Of a stretch of DNA of 64,000 nucleotides, positions 28,709-39,892 are shown piece after piece (position 1 is the stretch's first letter; each line of letters begins with the position of its first letter). The position numbers and the translations under genes are program-made. The stretch comes from Cannabis sativa. Its lineage: Eukaryota > Streptophyta > Magnoliopsida > Rosales > Cannabaceae. The notes under the pieces were generated by a model. That model saw only the letters and a list, made by a program, of their open reading frames with translations, was not told where the DNA came from and searched no databases. The stretch is taken from positions 38,181,660 to 38,245,659 of the forward strand of contig NC_083601.1 of the NCBI RefSeq assembly GCF_029168945.1, in the 5' to 3' direction.

Positions 28709-29346
28709 GGCTGCTGCCGCTTACTCTTCTTCTTCTTCTTCTTCCTCAAACTCAAACTCGGTTTCCTTAAATTCGATTCTCTCAATTCGAGCTACGTCAT
28801 ACCGAAACAAGAAGAGAAAAAAAATGACAAAAGGGTCAACGGAACTAACAAAGGAACTGAAAAGCAAACCAGTTTCGAAATCCTAAAACCGCGAGAAACC
28901 CAGATCGGAATCGAGAAACAGAAGAGTAACAAAATCAACGCAATGCAAGTTGGCCGAAATTTACAGCCACCAACCCAGAAAATTCAAAGAAAGAAAAGCA
29001 GAGGACTGAGTCTATAATGAATGGACTTTGAAGAGGATTATGAGAGGGTTAGAACTTAGAATGTTACCGTAGAGATGAAGTAACCGGCTGAAACGGCGGT
29101 AACTGCATAGGAATTCGTTGCCAATGAGAAAATTGCATTGAAGCGCTCAAACCCAACCGAACTGAGTCTGAGTTTAGTCTTAACCTTTTTAGTTTTTTTT
29201 TTCTCAGCGCATTTGACTGTCCGCTTGTTTCCACGTGTCATAGCCACGTAGACTACGTGTCTTCTGTTCACCTTATTGGAGATCTTTGGCGAGCTTTTTC
29301 TTTTCAAACAAGTTAAAGTCGAAATTAATTGTGATTTATACATTTA
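28709..29346 (-). promoter_or_regulatory. NTMC2T6 5' leader and promoter region
   Basis: Read on the minus strand, the leader has a GAA-type purine run (28721-28745) directly before the start codon. The last 600 bp are unusually GC-balanced for this window. A short minus-strand ORF at 29056-29343 looks non-coding. The region ends at a MITE beginning at 29347. Confidence 0.4.
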
Positions 29347-29587
29347 GGCTCGTTTGGAATGCCGTATTAAGTCGTATTGTATTGTATTATATTAAATTGT
29401 ATTTTATGCAATATTTTTATGTAAAACTATATGTGGTATTAACTTTTATGGATACCTAAATATATAATATTTTAGTATAAATTAAAGTTTAACATAGTAT
29501 TATATAAAAATATGATATACAATCCAATTCAATATAATACAATACAATACAATACAATACGACTTAATACGGCATTCCAAACGAGCC
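29347..29587. mobile_element. MITE, PIF/Harbinger (Tourist)-like, 241 bp
   Basis: Perfect terminal inverted repeats begin GGCTCGTTTGGAATGCCGTA and run about 40 bp, ending CGAGCC at 29582-29587. The flanks are TTA (29344-29346) and CTA (29588-29590), compatible with a decayed 3-bp TTA target duplication typical of Harbinger MITEs. The interior is AT-rich and non-coding, and the whole could fold into a long hairpin. It lies about 640 bp upstream of the NTMC2T6 start codon. Confidence 0.75.
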
Positions 29588-29659
29588 CTAAGGGTTAAAA
29601 AAATTTAGAGATATTTAGGGTTAAAAAAATTTAATAATTATTATTATAGGTATAATTTT

Positions 29660-29676
29660 AATAAAACATAGCAACA
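29660..29676. repeat. Left target-site duplication of the LINE
   Basis: AATAAAACATAGCAACA, 17 bp, is repeated exactly at 35221-35237 on the far side of the LINE poly-A tail. Confidence 0.9.
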
Positions 29677-29776
29677 GTATGATCTAATAACCCATATTAG
29701 GTGGGTCTTGTCTAGTGACATGTGTATGAGGTTGTAAAAGTATTCCGTTGTTGGGTTGTGTTTTTGATCGATTCGT

Positions 29777-31129
29777 ATGGCGTCTAGCAGTCGGGTAGTG
29801 GAAGATTTGGGGCAACAATGGGCTGATTTACAAGTGGAAGACGAGGAGGAAGGAGGGCTTTTGTTTGATCAGGAGGAAAGGCTGGTCGATGAAGTTGATG
29901 GAAGGTGGTGTTTGGTAGGAAAGCTGTTATCGGATAGGCCTGCCGATTTCGATTCTTTAAGAAATGTGATGGCGTCTTTATGGCGGCCGGGGAAAGGGAT
30001 GTATGTCAAAGAACTGGAAACTAACCGATTTCTATTCCAATTCTTTCATGAAGTGGATATTGGGAGAGTCCTTGAAGGCACCCCGTGGACATTCAATAAG
30101 AGTCTCCTACTAATCGAACGTATCCAAAGTGGAGACAATCCCAGACTTAAAACGCTGAATAGTATGGAAATATGGGTTCAAGTTTATAATCTTGAAGTTG
30201 GTTTTCGATCTGACCGTGTACTACAAGGGGTGGGAGCTTATATTGGCAAATATGTTTCGTCTTGTCCGAAGAACTTTGCGGGAATTTGGCGAGATTATTT
30301 TCGAGTACGTGTTAAGATTAATGTGGAGAAACCACTAAAAAGACGTATGCGGATCTATAAGAGTAAGACGGAGTGGTTCTGGGCTGACTTCAAATACGAG
30401 AGGGTGCCAACGTTTTGCTTCATTTGTGGCATAATCGGACACTCGGAAAAATTTTGTCATCGATTGTTTGAAGACCCCATTGAGACTATTGCTAAACCTT
30501 ATGGTTTATTTATGAAAGCTCCAGACCGAAGGCAGGGGAAGCAGATTGGTGCAAGATGGCTTAGAGACAATATGGGCCAGTCGTTGGGAGTGGTTGCCGG
30601 CCAGCAGTCGTCGGAGATCTACAGGGAAGAGATGAACAATCATAGCCGATCATCAAGGGATGTCATTATGATTGATGGGCTGGAGATGGGCGAGAATCCA
30701 GGGGAGAAGAATGAGGAAAGCTTGAAGTTAATGCTAGAAAGAAATAAGGGAGGAGATCATGGGAGATTGACAATTGGAATAAATGAAGGAAATATTGGGA
30801 ATAATGTCAAAGATGGCATGGTGGTTACAGATTTAAAAAGAAGGCGTATGAATAAGGAAAGTTTGTTGGAGCAGTTAAATAGTGAGGAGGTGGGTCCGAA
30901 TTGGGTTTTAGAAGAAGTGCATAGGCCCATGGTGAATGAGATTGAGCCCATTAGAAATGTCATTTCTGAAACCACAAAGGACTCAATAGTGGGCTGTGTA
31001 ATTGGGCCTAGTGATACGGAAGGAGTTTTGCAAAGTGATTCAGAGGAAGGGATGGAGCTTAATCATGGTACTTTTCCAAAAAACGATGTAATGGCGGGCA
31101 CTCATTTTGGGTCCCGCCATCCATTATGA
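29777..31129 (+). CDS. LINE ORF1: DUF4283 plus zinc-knuckle RNA-binding protein, 450 aa
   Basis: Nucleic-acid-binding chaperone of a plant L1 element. Residues about 35-190 match the DUF4283 pattern (WCLVGKLLSDRPADFDSLRN, then the WRPGKGMYVKEL and FQFFHEVDIGRVLEG segments). A CCHC knuckle, CFICGIIGHSEKFC (C-x2-C-x4-H-x4-C), lies at about residues 214-227. The rest is polar and poorly structured. The frame is open throughout, unlike ORF2. Its stop overlaps the ORF2 start codon by one base step (ATGA), which suggests termination-reinitiation. Confidence 0.9.
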   Translation: MASSSRVVEDLGQQWADLQVEDEEEGGLLFDQEERLVDEVDGRWCLVGKLLSDRPADFDSLRNVMASLWRPGKGMYVKELETNRFLFQFFHEVDIGRVLEGTPWTFNKSLLLIERIQSGDNPRLKTLNSMEIWVQVYNLEVGFRSDRVLQGVGAYIGKYVSSCPKNFAGIWRDYFRVRVKINVEKPLKRRMRIYKSKTEWFWADFKYERVPTFCFICGIIGHSEKFCHRLFEDPIETIAKPYGLFMKAPDRRQGKQIGARWLRDNMGQSLGVVAGQQSSEIYREEMNNHSRSSRDVIMIDGLEMGENPGEKNEESLKLMLERNKGGDHGRLTIGINEGNIGNNVKDGMVVTDLKRRRMNKESLLEQLNSEEVGPNWVLEEVHRPMVNEIEPIRNVISETTKDSIVGCVIGPSDTEGVLQSDSEEGMELNHGTFPKNDVMAGTHFGSRHPL

Positions 31130-34100
31130 GTCTTTTGAGTTGGAATTGCCGAGGGCTTGGGAACCCGAGGATTGTTCAATTCCTAAAGGAAATCGTTTTC
31201 CAAAAGAAACCCAATGTTGTCTTTTTGTGTGAGACAATTTGCAAAACTGACAAAATTAATATTGTGAAAAGGGCGTTGGGCTTTGAAGGGAGTTTTGTGG
31301 TAGAGGCCCGAGGCCATAGTGGAGGCCTAGCTATGTTATGGAAGAAAGAGGAGGAGGGTAAGTTGATTAGCTTCAGTACAAACCATATCGACTTAGAGCT
31401 CAACATGGATGGTTATCCAACATTTCGTGCAACCGGTTTCTATGGAGAACCTCAGAGACATCTTCGAGCTAACACCTGGCGTGCTATACGTCAACTCTCA
31501 GGTGAGTCTTCCTTACCGTGGTGTTTGTTGGGAGATTTAAATAATACTTTGAACCATAGTGATAAGAGGGGGGGCCGCCCATATCCTAATTGGTTATTAA
31601 CTGGTTTTCAAGATGTTGTGTCGGAATGTCATCTCATTGATATGGAAATACAAGGGCATCCTTTCACTTGGGAGAAGGGTAAGGGTACGGACCAATGGGT
31701 TGAAGTAAGGTTGGATAGAGCGTTAGTTTCTTATGATTGGCAAGCTCTGTTTCCGTCGGCCATATTGGAGAATTTGGAGGTCACAGTATCAGATCATTGC
31801 CCTATATGGTTAAATCTCGCCAAGTCTAAACCGGTTCAAGTTAAGAAGAGATTTCGGTATGAAAATGCGTGGTCTCGAGAACCGATGTGTAGGCAGATAG
31901 TACAAGCTCGATGGGAGAATGGTTTGGGTGATTCCTTACAAGTGAAATTGGAAGCGTGTAGCTCAGCTACGTAGAATGGGGTAGTGACATCACGTGCAAC
32001 TTTAATAAAGAAATAAGACAATGTAACAGACTGCGAAGGCATTGAAAGGAGAAGAGATCAAGTGTCTATTTCGAGATATAAGGAAGTTCAATCTAAGTTG
32101 TTCGAAGTCTTTGTCAAGAAAGAAATTTTTGGCGACAACGATCGAAAACAGCGTTGTGGTTACAAGCCGGAGATCAGAACACTAAGTACTTTCATGCTTG
32201 TGCTAGTAGTCGAAAAAGAAACAATCAGATTGTTAGGCTGAAGAATGCGGATGGGGAATGGGTTGACTGGGATAATGGTCTTTCAGAGGTCATGAGCAAT
32301 TATTACTCTAACTTGTTTACCTCTTCTTGTTCGAATTGGCAAGCTGTTATTGATTGTGTGGCTACCAGAGTGTCTAGTGATCAGAACCGAGACTTACTAC
32401 TAGCAGTTGAGGAGGAAGAAGTTCGGAGAGCGCTGTTTCAGATGCATCCTGATAAATCCCACAGGCCGAGATGGTTTCAATCACCGGGTTCATCGGAAAC
32501 ATTGGGATATAGTCGGCAAAGATGTCATAAGTCTGGTACAACGTTTCTTTTCTTGTGGTGAATTACCTGATTATCTTCCCAATACTAATATTGTGCTTAT
32601 TCCGAAAAAATCCCACCCTGAAAGTATGAATGAGTTGAGGCCAATTGCCTTGTGCAATGTTATTTACAAAATATTATCCAAGGTTTTGGCTAACAGACTC
32701 AAAGGAATTCTCACCAAGGTTATTTCAGAAACCCAAAGCGCCTTTTTGCCTGGACGACTTATCACAGATAATATTTTGATTTCGTATGAGATAATGCATT
32801 ATCTTAAACGTAAACAAAAGGGCAAACAGGGATTTATGGCAATAAAACTCGACATGAGCAAGGCGTATGACAGAGTTGAATGGGGCTTTTTGGAAGCAAT
32901 GATGAGGAAGTTGGGTTTTCATGAGCAATGCATTCGGCTCATTTTGAAGTGTGTGAGTTCGGTTGCTTATAAGTTTGTGGTTGGAGAGCATGAGGTTGGC
33001 CCTATTATTCCTACACGAGGTTTAAGGCAAGGTGACCCGTTATCTCCATATCTCTTCTTATTATGTCTTTGAAGGATTTTACGCTTTGGCTTCATGATTA
33101 TGAGAGAAGAGGCAAGATTCGGGGGTTGTAAAGTGGCTAGGGAGCTCCTTTGGTTTCTCATATGCTATTTGCGGATGATAGTTACATCTATTGTCAAGCC
33201 TGCGAGGAAGGTGCCCGAAATGTGATTAATTTATTAGAGTGTTTTCAGGAAGCTTCGGGTCAACAAGTGAACCGTCAGAAATCTTCTCTTTTCTTCAGCC
33301 CGAATATTTCCTATGATGAGAAGGTTAGAATTTGTGCATTGATGGGTATTAGTGAGGCAAGTGAGAATAGCCTATACTTGGGGTTGCCGAATACACTAGG
33401 CCGAAACAAAACAGCACTATTGGGTTTTTTGAAGGATCGAATGAGAAAGAAAATTCAAAGTTGGGAGGGGAGATTCTTATCCAAGGAAAAGAATTGCTCA
33501 TCAAAGCTTGCCCAATCTCTTCCAAGTTATGCAATGAATGTCTTTTTGCTTCTGGTAGAGACTTGTCGGGAAATGGAACAACTTATGTGCAAATTTTGGT
33601 GGCAATCCTCTACTAAGAATAATAAAGGCATACATTGGAAGAGGCTGAGATAAGTTGACAACTCATAAATCCAAAGGCGGTATGGGGTTTAGAAACTTAC
33701 GAGATTTTAATGCGAGTTTATTGAGTAAACAAGGATGGCGTCTCTTAAGTAATCGGATTCGTTGGTAGGCAAGATTTTTAAAGCCGTTACTACAAGGATG
33801 GCAACTTTCTTTCGGCGAATTGGTGGTAATCCGAGCTTTGTTTGGCGAAGCATCTTCGAAACTCGAAGTGGTCGAGAAGGAGTAAGAAGTAGAATTGGAA
33901 ATGGTGCTTTGGTGAGTATCCTCACAGGGATCCGTGGTCATTGCTGATTCAACTAATCCAAAGGTAACTTCTATTCATCCGGCTTTGGTGAATCAAAAAT
34001 GTTTCGTGTTGATGGTTACCGGAGAAATAGCACGGGATGTGGACTTGGTGCGAGATTTGTTTAATAACAGGGATGCTAGTTTAATACTTAGCATTCCCTT

Positions 34101-35185
34101 ATCTTCAAGTCGGGTTTGTGACTCATGGTATTGGCATTTGGAAAATACTGGGCATTTTTCTGTGAAATCAACATATAAACTTTTGCAATTGAAGAAGGAG
34201 AAGTTGGGGTGATTTTGAATGATTTGGAAGTGTGGAAGTCCATTTGGAAGCTGCGTGTTCCTCCAAAAATGAAGGATACGGTTATGGCGTGCAACCTCGA
34301 ATTGTCTTCCCACGAAAACAAGGCTGCACTCTCGACATGTACCGATTACTAATCAATGTCCTAGGTGCATTAATCATCACGAGACACCTTTACATTGCTT
34401 AGTAACTTGTCCTTTTGCATCTCTCTGTTGGGATTCTGGAGGAATAAGGACTAATGTTCAAGGAATTGTAACCTTTGCTAGTTGGTTGGAAGCCATATTT
34501 AAGAGAGAAAACACAGCCACCAAAGAGAAGATTGCCGCCACCTGCTGGGCGATTTGGAAGACCAGAAACGATGCGGTTTGGTACGAGAAGAACACCACGG
34601 TGAGCATGTAACGAGTCCTTGCGCATACTACTCTCTCCAATTGGTCTCAGCTTCAAATAGAAGTTGTGTGTCACCCACCGGCCTATTTAACAAGTGCCGA
34701 TGGTCTAGAAAAATGGATGAAACCAGTGCTTTACAAAGATTAAAATCAATGTAGATCTTGCAACAACTTTTGACGAATGGAACATACTCTTTTGTTTGTG
34801 TTGCAAGAGATGAAAATGCATTTTGATTGAGGCTCTCACTTGTCGGGCAGGGACAGTTCAACCAGCTTTGGCCGAAGCCATGGGGGTGCGGGAGGCTCTA
34901 AGTTGGGTGAAGAAAAAGGCGTGGCAAGGTGTAGTGGTGGAATCCGATTGTCTCTCCGTAATTCAAGCAATTCGTAGTAATCTTCCTTTGTTATCCTATT
35001 TTGGAAGTGTTATTTCGGATTGCAAGCATTTTTAGAACAAATTGGTGATGTTTCGTTAATTTTATTAGACGGTACGCTAATAGTGTTGCTCACTCCTTTG
35101 CGAGGGCATCCTATTTTGTTGCTGATCGTAATCTTACAAGCAATGATGTATCTACTGAATTGCTTCATGTAATCTTGTGTGATTG
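31126..35185 (+). pseudogene. Broken LINE ORF2: endonuclease, reverse transcriptase, RNase H
   Basis: The endonuclease domain is open from 31126 to 31974 (LLSWNCRGLGNPR near its start, SDHCPIWLNL near its end) and stops at a TAG. The reverse transcriptase continues at 32407-33072 with LRPIALCNVIYKILSKVLAN, the catalytic aspartate segment KLDMSKAYDRVEW and GLRQGDPLSPYLF. It is then shifted, and the FADD box (MLFADDSYIY) reads in another frame at 33150-33653. A plant-type RNase H remnant is readable at 34823-35035 (EAMGVREALSWVKKKAWQGV, ESDCLSVIQAI). There are at least four lesions. The protein would nick DNA and copy the LINE RNA if intact; this copy cannot. Confidence 0.9.
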
Positions 35186-35220
35186 CAATTAATAAAGTTG
35201 ATTAATTTCTTCAAAAAAAA

Positions 35221-35237
35221 AATAAAACATAGCAACA
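35221..35237. repeat. Right target-site duplication of the LINE
   Basis: Exact copy of 29660-29676, following the A-tail. Confidence 0.9.
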
Positions 35238-35658
35238 AAAATACTTTATTTTATAATTTTATTACCGTCGTACTATTTTTAGTTGTTAACTTATTTAATA
35301 TGTTGTCTAATAAAATATTGATATGTGTTTTTAAGTTGACATTTAAGAACTACAAAATGATACAACTGTAACAAAATTATAAGAGAATGTACTTTTGCCG
35401 TCACTTTTTTTTATTATGATCTTATGTGTAACAATTATAAATATTATAGAAGTTTTGTCACAAATATCCCTATAATTTATTAATTTTACTAGGTACACTA
35501 ATTTCTAGCTTAGAGTACCACCAATTATATTTTCTAAACATATTTCTTAGCTAAAATACTAAAATACGAAGTGAGGTTTAAAAAATGAACTTCAATCATA
35601 CAAAAAATATTTCTATTTTTTGCTAATTTTTTTTAATAGTATTTTAATCAAAATACTA
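35238..35658. other. AT-rich intergenic spacer
   Basis: About 420 bp of AT-rich DNA between the LINE and the first MULE-type MITE; nothing recognised. Confidence 0.5.
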
Positions 35659-35667
35659 TTATTTTTT

Positions 35668-36042
35668 GGGTAAATACTATTTTGGACCCTCTGTTTTACA
35701 AAAGTTACCAATTGGACCCCGTGTTTTGTTAAATGACAAAATAGACCCTGTATTTTCTAAAATAGTACAAATAGGACTCTGAATTGATTTTTTGTCAAAA
35801 TAAAGTTTAATTATAATCCGATCTAAAAGTGTCATATGACAAAATTGTTTACATTTTTTGTATCTGTTCGTATTAATCATTGTCTTCAAGTTGGTTGTAT
35901 TAAAAAAAAAGTTATCAAAAATTAAGCTCAGGGTCCTATTTTTACTATTTTAGAAAATACAGGGTCCATTTTGTCATTTAACAAAACACAGGGTCCAATC
36001 TGTAACTTTTACAAAACACAGGGTCCAAAATGGTATTTACCC
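35668..36042. mobile_element. MULE-type MITE, family A copy 1, 375 bp
   Basis: The termini are GGGTAAATACTATTTTGGAC and its inverse, with arms similar over roughly 120 bp. A perfect 9-bp target duplication, TTATTTTTT, flanks it (35659-35667 and 36043-36051), which is the Mutator signature. The arms contain repeated 'acagggtcc(a/t)' units. It has no coding capacity. A second copy is at 58554-58927 and a damaged third copy is near 45850-46904. Confidence 0.85.
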
Positions 36043-36195
36043 TTATTTTTTCATTATTTTATAAAATTAATTTATATTTGAAAATTTTAAATTATAAAAT
36101 TTTACTAAAATAATTAAATACTAATTAAAAATTAAAAAAAATAATAATTGGAGCAACAATAATAAAAATAACTTTCTATTTTAATTTTTTAATTA

Positions 36196-36556
36196 GGATA
36201 ATTAGGATTTTTGTCTCCTGAACTTTGACATTACCAAATCATGCCCCCTGAATTTTGAGATTGTTGGATTTAAGGACTTTTGTCTAATTTCATTCAATTT
36301 TGTTATTTCAGTGATTGTTTATATATTAAACCATGCTCCCAGACTTTAATATCTACCAAATAATGCCCCTCGAATTTTGACATGTACTAAATCATAGCCC
36401 CTGGACTTTCATCCATGTTAGACTTTTTTACTAAAATTAGAAAAAAGTTTTTAAATACAACAATCTCAATAGTTTAGGGACATTTTTAACGACTTTAAAA
36501 GTTTAAGGAGTATGATTTGATACATATCAAAATTGTGACAAAAATCCTAATTAGCC
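36196..36556. mobile_element. MULE-type MITE, second family, 361 bp
   Basis: Inverted ends GG(A/C)TAATTAGGATTTTTGTC are flanked by a perfect 9-bp duplication, TTTTAATTA (36187-36195 and 36557-36565). The interior is AT-rich with repeated 'aatcatgcccc' and 'tgaattttga' units; it is non-coding. Confidence 0.8.
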
Positions 36557-36700
36557 TTTTAATTATTCTTACTAAAAAAAAGTAAAAGTACCCTAATTAA
36601 TGATGTTCTTAATGCTTGAATGGAGAAAGAATAAATAGTATATTCATAAGAACTCGGACGGTACATTTTGATTTTTAATGGTGCATACATACCTTAATTT

Positions 36701-36732
<32 letters not shown>

Positions 36733-36987
36733 TTTGAAAAGATATATACATACCTTAATTAGAAACCGAAAGAGAAAACTTTTTAAAGAAAAAAAATGGA
36801 AAAATGTTAAATGAATATAAGGATACTCACAACGAAGTAGGTAGAACTTCTCAATTTTAATCAAAAAAATCTTACTTTATTTATTTTACCTACCCAATTA
36901 TATTCATCATACATCCAACTTTATTTATAAAATAGCTTCTATTTTAAAGTCAAAAGACATTAAATAAATATTAAAAAATTTAGCTAC

Positions 36988-37440
36988 TACAGTAGAACCT
37001 CTATTCAAGAATACTCTATTTAAGAATAACCTCTAATTTGTTATAAAAAAATGAAGTCCCAATTTGGGCCAGTTATAAATAAGAATAACCTCTATATTGT
37101 AATTAGTTATACATTTTTTAACTCCCGTATTAATAAAATATACCTCTATATAAGAATACTTAGATCTTAAATAAATATATACATATATTTTATAAATTTA
37201 CTTATGTAAAATTAATAATTTTATTTCAAATTATAGTACATGTATAAATATTATATGTACTCGAAAATAATTTTAATATAATATAGTATTAAGAATTGTT
37301 TATTGGTATTTTTGTTACATTGATATTTTTTGATATTTTGATTTTTTTTTTTCAAGTGTAACTCTATTTAGTTATAACCTCTCAATTAGAATATTATTTT
37401 CTTGGTCCCAAGTGTATTCTTGAATAGAGATTCTACTGTA
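36988..37440. mobile_element. TIR element nested in the 36821-37566 MITE, 453 bp
   Basis: The ends are TACAGTAGAACCTCTATTCA and the inverse of TACAGTAGAATCTCTATTCA, continuing to GAATAC (about 26 bp with one mismatch). Such 'GTAGAACCTCTAT' ends are common in dicot Mutator-like MITEs. I could not find a clean target duplication. The interior is AT-rich and carries several more 'taagaataacctct' units near the left end. Confidence 0.7.
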
Positions 37441-37441
37441 C

Positions 37442-37487
37442 ATTGAACTAAATATATAAAGATAGTATAGCGTATATTTAGTTCAAT
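37442..37487. repeat. Short perfect inverted repeat
   Basis: ATTGAACTAAATATA is followed after about 16 bp by TATATTTAGTTCAAT. It abuts the right end of the nested element at 36988-37440. Confidence 0.6.
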
Positions 37488-37772
37488 GCTTAATGCATGC
37501 ATATTTTTGACTTTTTGAGTTAAATTATACCTTAGAGTTATTTTACATACTGCGATGGGAGTGCTCTAATCGGTGATATTATTAAATGCTATCTTACTTT
37601 TATTAAATTTCTATTCACAAAAAATAATGACAATGAAAAATATGTACTAGTAGTATTTAATATTTTCTAAAATATTTTATTATTATTAATAGAATTAAAT
37701 ATTATATACCATCATAATTACAAGAAGTTTATCAAATTTTAAATATATACATATTTTTAAGTAGGAATAAAT

Positions 37773-38833
37773 ACTACTACAAATATTAAAATTCGTGACG
37801 CTCTTAAAAACAAATATTTTTGGGAATTGTCGCTAAAAAATTTAAGTAACTATTTAAAACTGTCGAGAAAAATTTAGTATTTCTGACGATTTTAAATCGT
37901 AGTAAACAAAATAGACGATATTTTTAAATAAAATGTGATTTTTTAATGGACTTTTATACCTGACGGTTTAAAATAGTCGGGTATAAGTGTTCATTAAAAA
38001 ATTATCACCTACTTTTCGTCACATTTCCTACGTGCCCACCTACTTTTTTCTATTTCCCACATGCCCACCTATTTTTTCTCACCTATTTCTTTTCTATTTT
38101 TCACACCCTAAAACGAAAATCTTAACTCTCCAAAATCCCACCCACGCTTCCGCACCATCGCCCTCCTCTCTCCCCTTCTTCCTCGCTCTCCCTTTCTTCT
38201 CGTCTCTCTAGTCCATCGATCTTCACCTACCCCTCCTCTCGTCGGTCTCACTCTCCTCTCTGTCGCATATGCCGGATCACCACCACCTCCCGTCGGTGTC
38301 CCTCTCATCTCCGTCTCACACGTCAGATCACCACCACCTCTCGTCCGTCTCCCTCTCTCTCTTTCTCTCTATCTGAGCTCGGTATAAATACATTTATTTA
38401 TTTATATACTTTTTTTATTTATTCTGTTATTGTATAAATTTAATGTGTTTTAAAGTTAATTGTTATTGTAACAAAATTAATTAGTTATTTTATTACAATT
38501 TAAGTAGAATTATAAAACTAATACAGGAAAAAAAATGAGGAAAAATACAGATTTTTTTATACCATTCTGTATTTTTTTCTCTTTTTTTTTTTTTACATTT
38601 CCGAAGGTTTTAAACCGGGCTCTATACTATAGGTGACATTTTAAAATCGTCGCCTATAGTATAGGGCACGATTTAAAACCGTAGCCTATACCCTGTTATA
38701 GGCAACTGTTTTAAACTGTCGGGAAGTCCACATTAGCGACGACGCCTATTATATTTTATCCGTTTTACGATGGTTATAGAAACTGATACAAATACTTTAA
38801 ACGACTATTTAGAAAAATCACTTTTGTAGTAGT
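37773..38833. mobile_element. Short non-autonomous CACTA-like element, about 1.06 kb
   Basis: The left terminus is ACTACTACAAA (37773-37783) and the right terminus is TTTGTAGTAGT (38823-38833), the same ends as the element at 1-2780. Subterminal units of the 'gacggttttaaa(a)' and 'tttaaaaccgt' type lie inside both ends. The middle (38040-38380) is a pyrimidine-rich, 5'-leader-like tract (ctctctcc, cgtctccc) resembling captured gene DNA, again like the first element. No transposase. Confidence 0.65.
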
Positions 38834-38964
38834 AAAAGTTACACTAGTTATAACAATATTACAAACTAAAAGAGTGATAATTATTTTATATTTTTCATAT
38901 TAATTACTTAGCTTGCAAGATGTTAAAGTTAATGTCATCAATGAAGTTTGCATTTTAAAGCTTT

Positions 38965-39821
38965 TTTAGTAAACTGTATAAAGGTTGTATTGTATTTAAA
39001 TAACAAGAAAATCTATATTTAGATAAAATTTTATATTGTATTAATTATTACGACTATAAATTTTAATACAATGTGAATCGTATTATTTAATACATAATAA
39101 ATAATTTGTATTAACTTATATTATAATATTTATAAAGGATCTGGGTTAAGGACTTAGACCCCAACCCCAAATCCGGACCTTAGACCCCACCCACACCAGG
39201 TGTCGCACCATAACCAAAACCAAACTAAGAGCCCTACCCTGACCCTTGACCCAACCCCAGACCTGGACCCATACTCTAGACCCAGACCCAACCTCGGACT
39301 TGGACCTCATACATGACCTTAAACTTAGGCCTGAAACCCAAACCTAGACCACGAACCCAACCCTAGACCCCAGACCTAGTTCCAGACCTAAACTTTGGCC
39401 CCGAACTAAGATTCGGACCTTGGACCTAGACCCAACCCCAAAACCTGACCCTGGACCTGAACCCTAGACCCAGACCCCAAACCCCGACCCCGAACCTTGG
39501 ACCTAGATTTGCCTCGAACTTTTGACCCAGACTTGGTCTAAACCCCGATCTTAAATCTCGGTCCTGAAGCTGGACACGAGCACAGACCTTGGACCCAGCA
39601 GGGCCCAAGGCTGGGGTTTGGGGATGGGGTCCGAGTTAAGGGTCGAGGTCGGGGTCGGGTTAGGTAGAGTATATAATAAAGATAGTATGTTTTTACACAA
39701 CCATTAATACAAGTCACCAAATATTGTATTGTATAAAATAATACTAATATAATACAATCCAACCCTATAGTGTAATATATAATATAATACAATACAACAC
39801 GGTGTATCAAAGTAGTCCTAA
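38965..39821. mobile_element. Probable MITE expanded by an internal minisatellite
   Basis: The right end reads, on the minus strand, GGACTACTTTGATACACCGT then GTTGTATTGTATTATA, resembling the Harbinger-like MITE at 29347 (shared GTATTGTATTATATTA). It is followed by TAA. A weak inverse match (GTATAAAGGTTGTATTGTAT) occurs at about 38977-38996. Between them lies the C-rich repeat at 39135-39665. The left boundary is uncertain. Confidence 0.4.
39135..39665. repeat. C-rich then G-rich degenerate hexamer minisatellite
   Basis: About 460 bp of imperfect GACCC(A/T)/GACCTA-type units on the plus strand switches at about 39600 to 60 bp of G-rich units (ggggtc, gggttagg). It is strikingly GC-rich in an AT-rich region. 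The left and right parts are partly complementary. It is non-coding; frames crossing it are repeat artefacts. Confidence 0.8.
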
Positions 39822-39892
39822 TGGTATTAAAAATCACTAAATTAATTTTAAAATTATTTATCCATATTACATATTCTTAGCGTGTTGACTTA

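Larger units (their letters stand above)
29677..35220 (+). mobile_element. Full-length L1-type LINE retrotransposon, about 5.5 kb
   Basis: The element runs from just after a 17-bp target duplication to an A-tail (35213-35220), with its own AATAAA at 35191-35196. It has a 100-bp leader, ORF1 (29777-31129), an ORF2 start overlapping the ORF1 stop (ATGA, 31126-31129), and ORF2 segments encoding endonuclease, reverse transcriptase and RNase H. The intact target duplication shows that the element was not truncated 5', which is uncommon for LINEs. ORF2 carries several frame breaks, so the copy is dead. Confidence 0.93.
36821..37566. mobile_element. Harbinger-like MITE interrupted by another MITE
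   Basis: The ends are GGATACTCACAACGAAGTAG and the inverse of GAGCACTCCCATCGCAGTAT, imperfectly matched (17 of 20 or fewer). Both flanks are TAA (36818-36820 and 37567-37569), which is the 3-bp duplication of PIF/Harbinger. Positions 36988-37440 inside are occupied by a separate inverted-repeat element. The older age of the host element would explain its worn ends. Confidence 0.5.

Noticed and set aside
38108..38308. Arg/Gly-rich minus-strand frame inside the second CACTA-like element
   Set aside because: It is the complement of a CT-rich tract; the composition explains the open frame.
39135..39665. Interstitial telomere repeat (ccctaga/ccctaa-like words)
   Set aside because: Units are irregular GACCC-type hexamers, not runs of TTTAGGG; only isolated telomere-like words occur.
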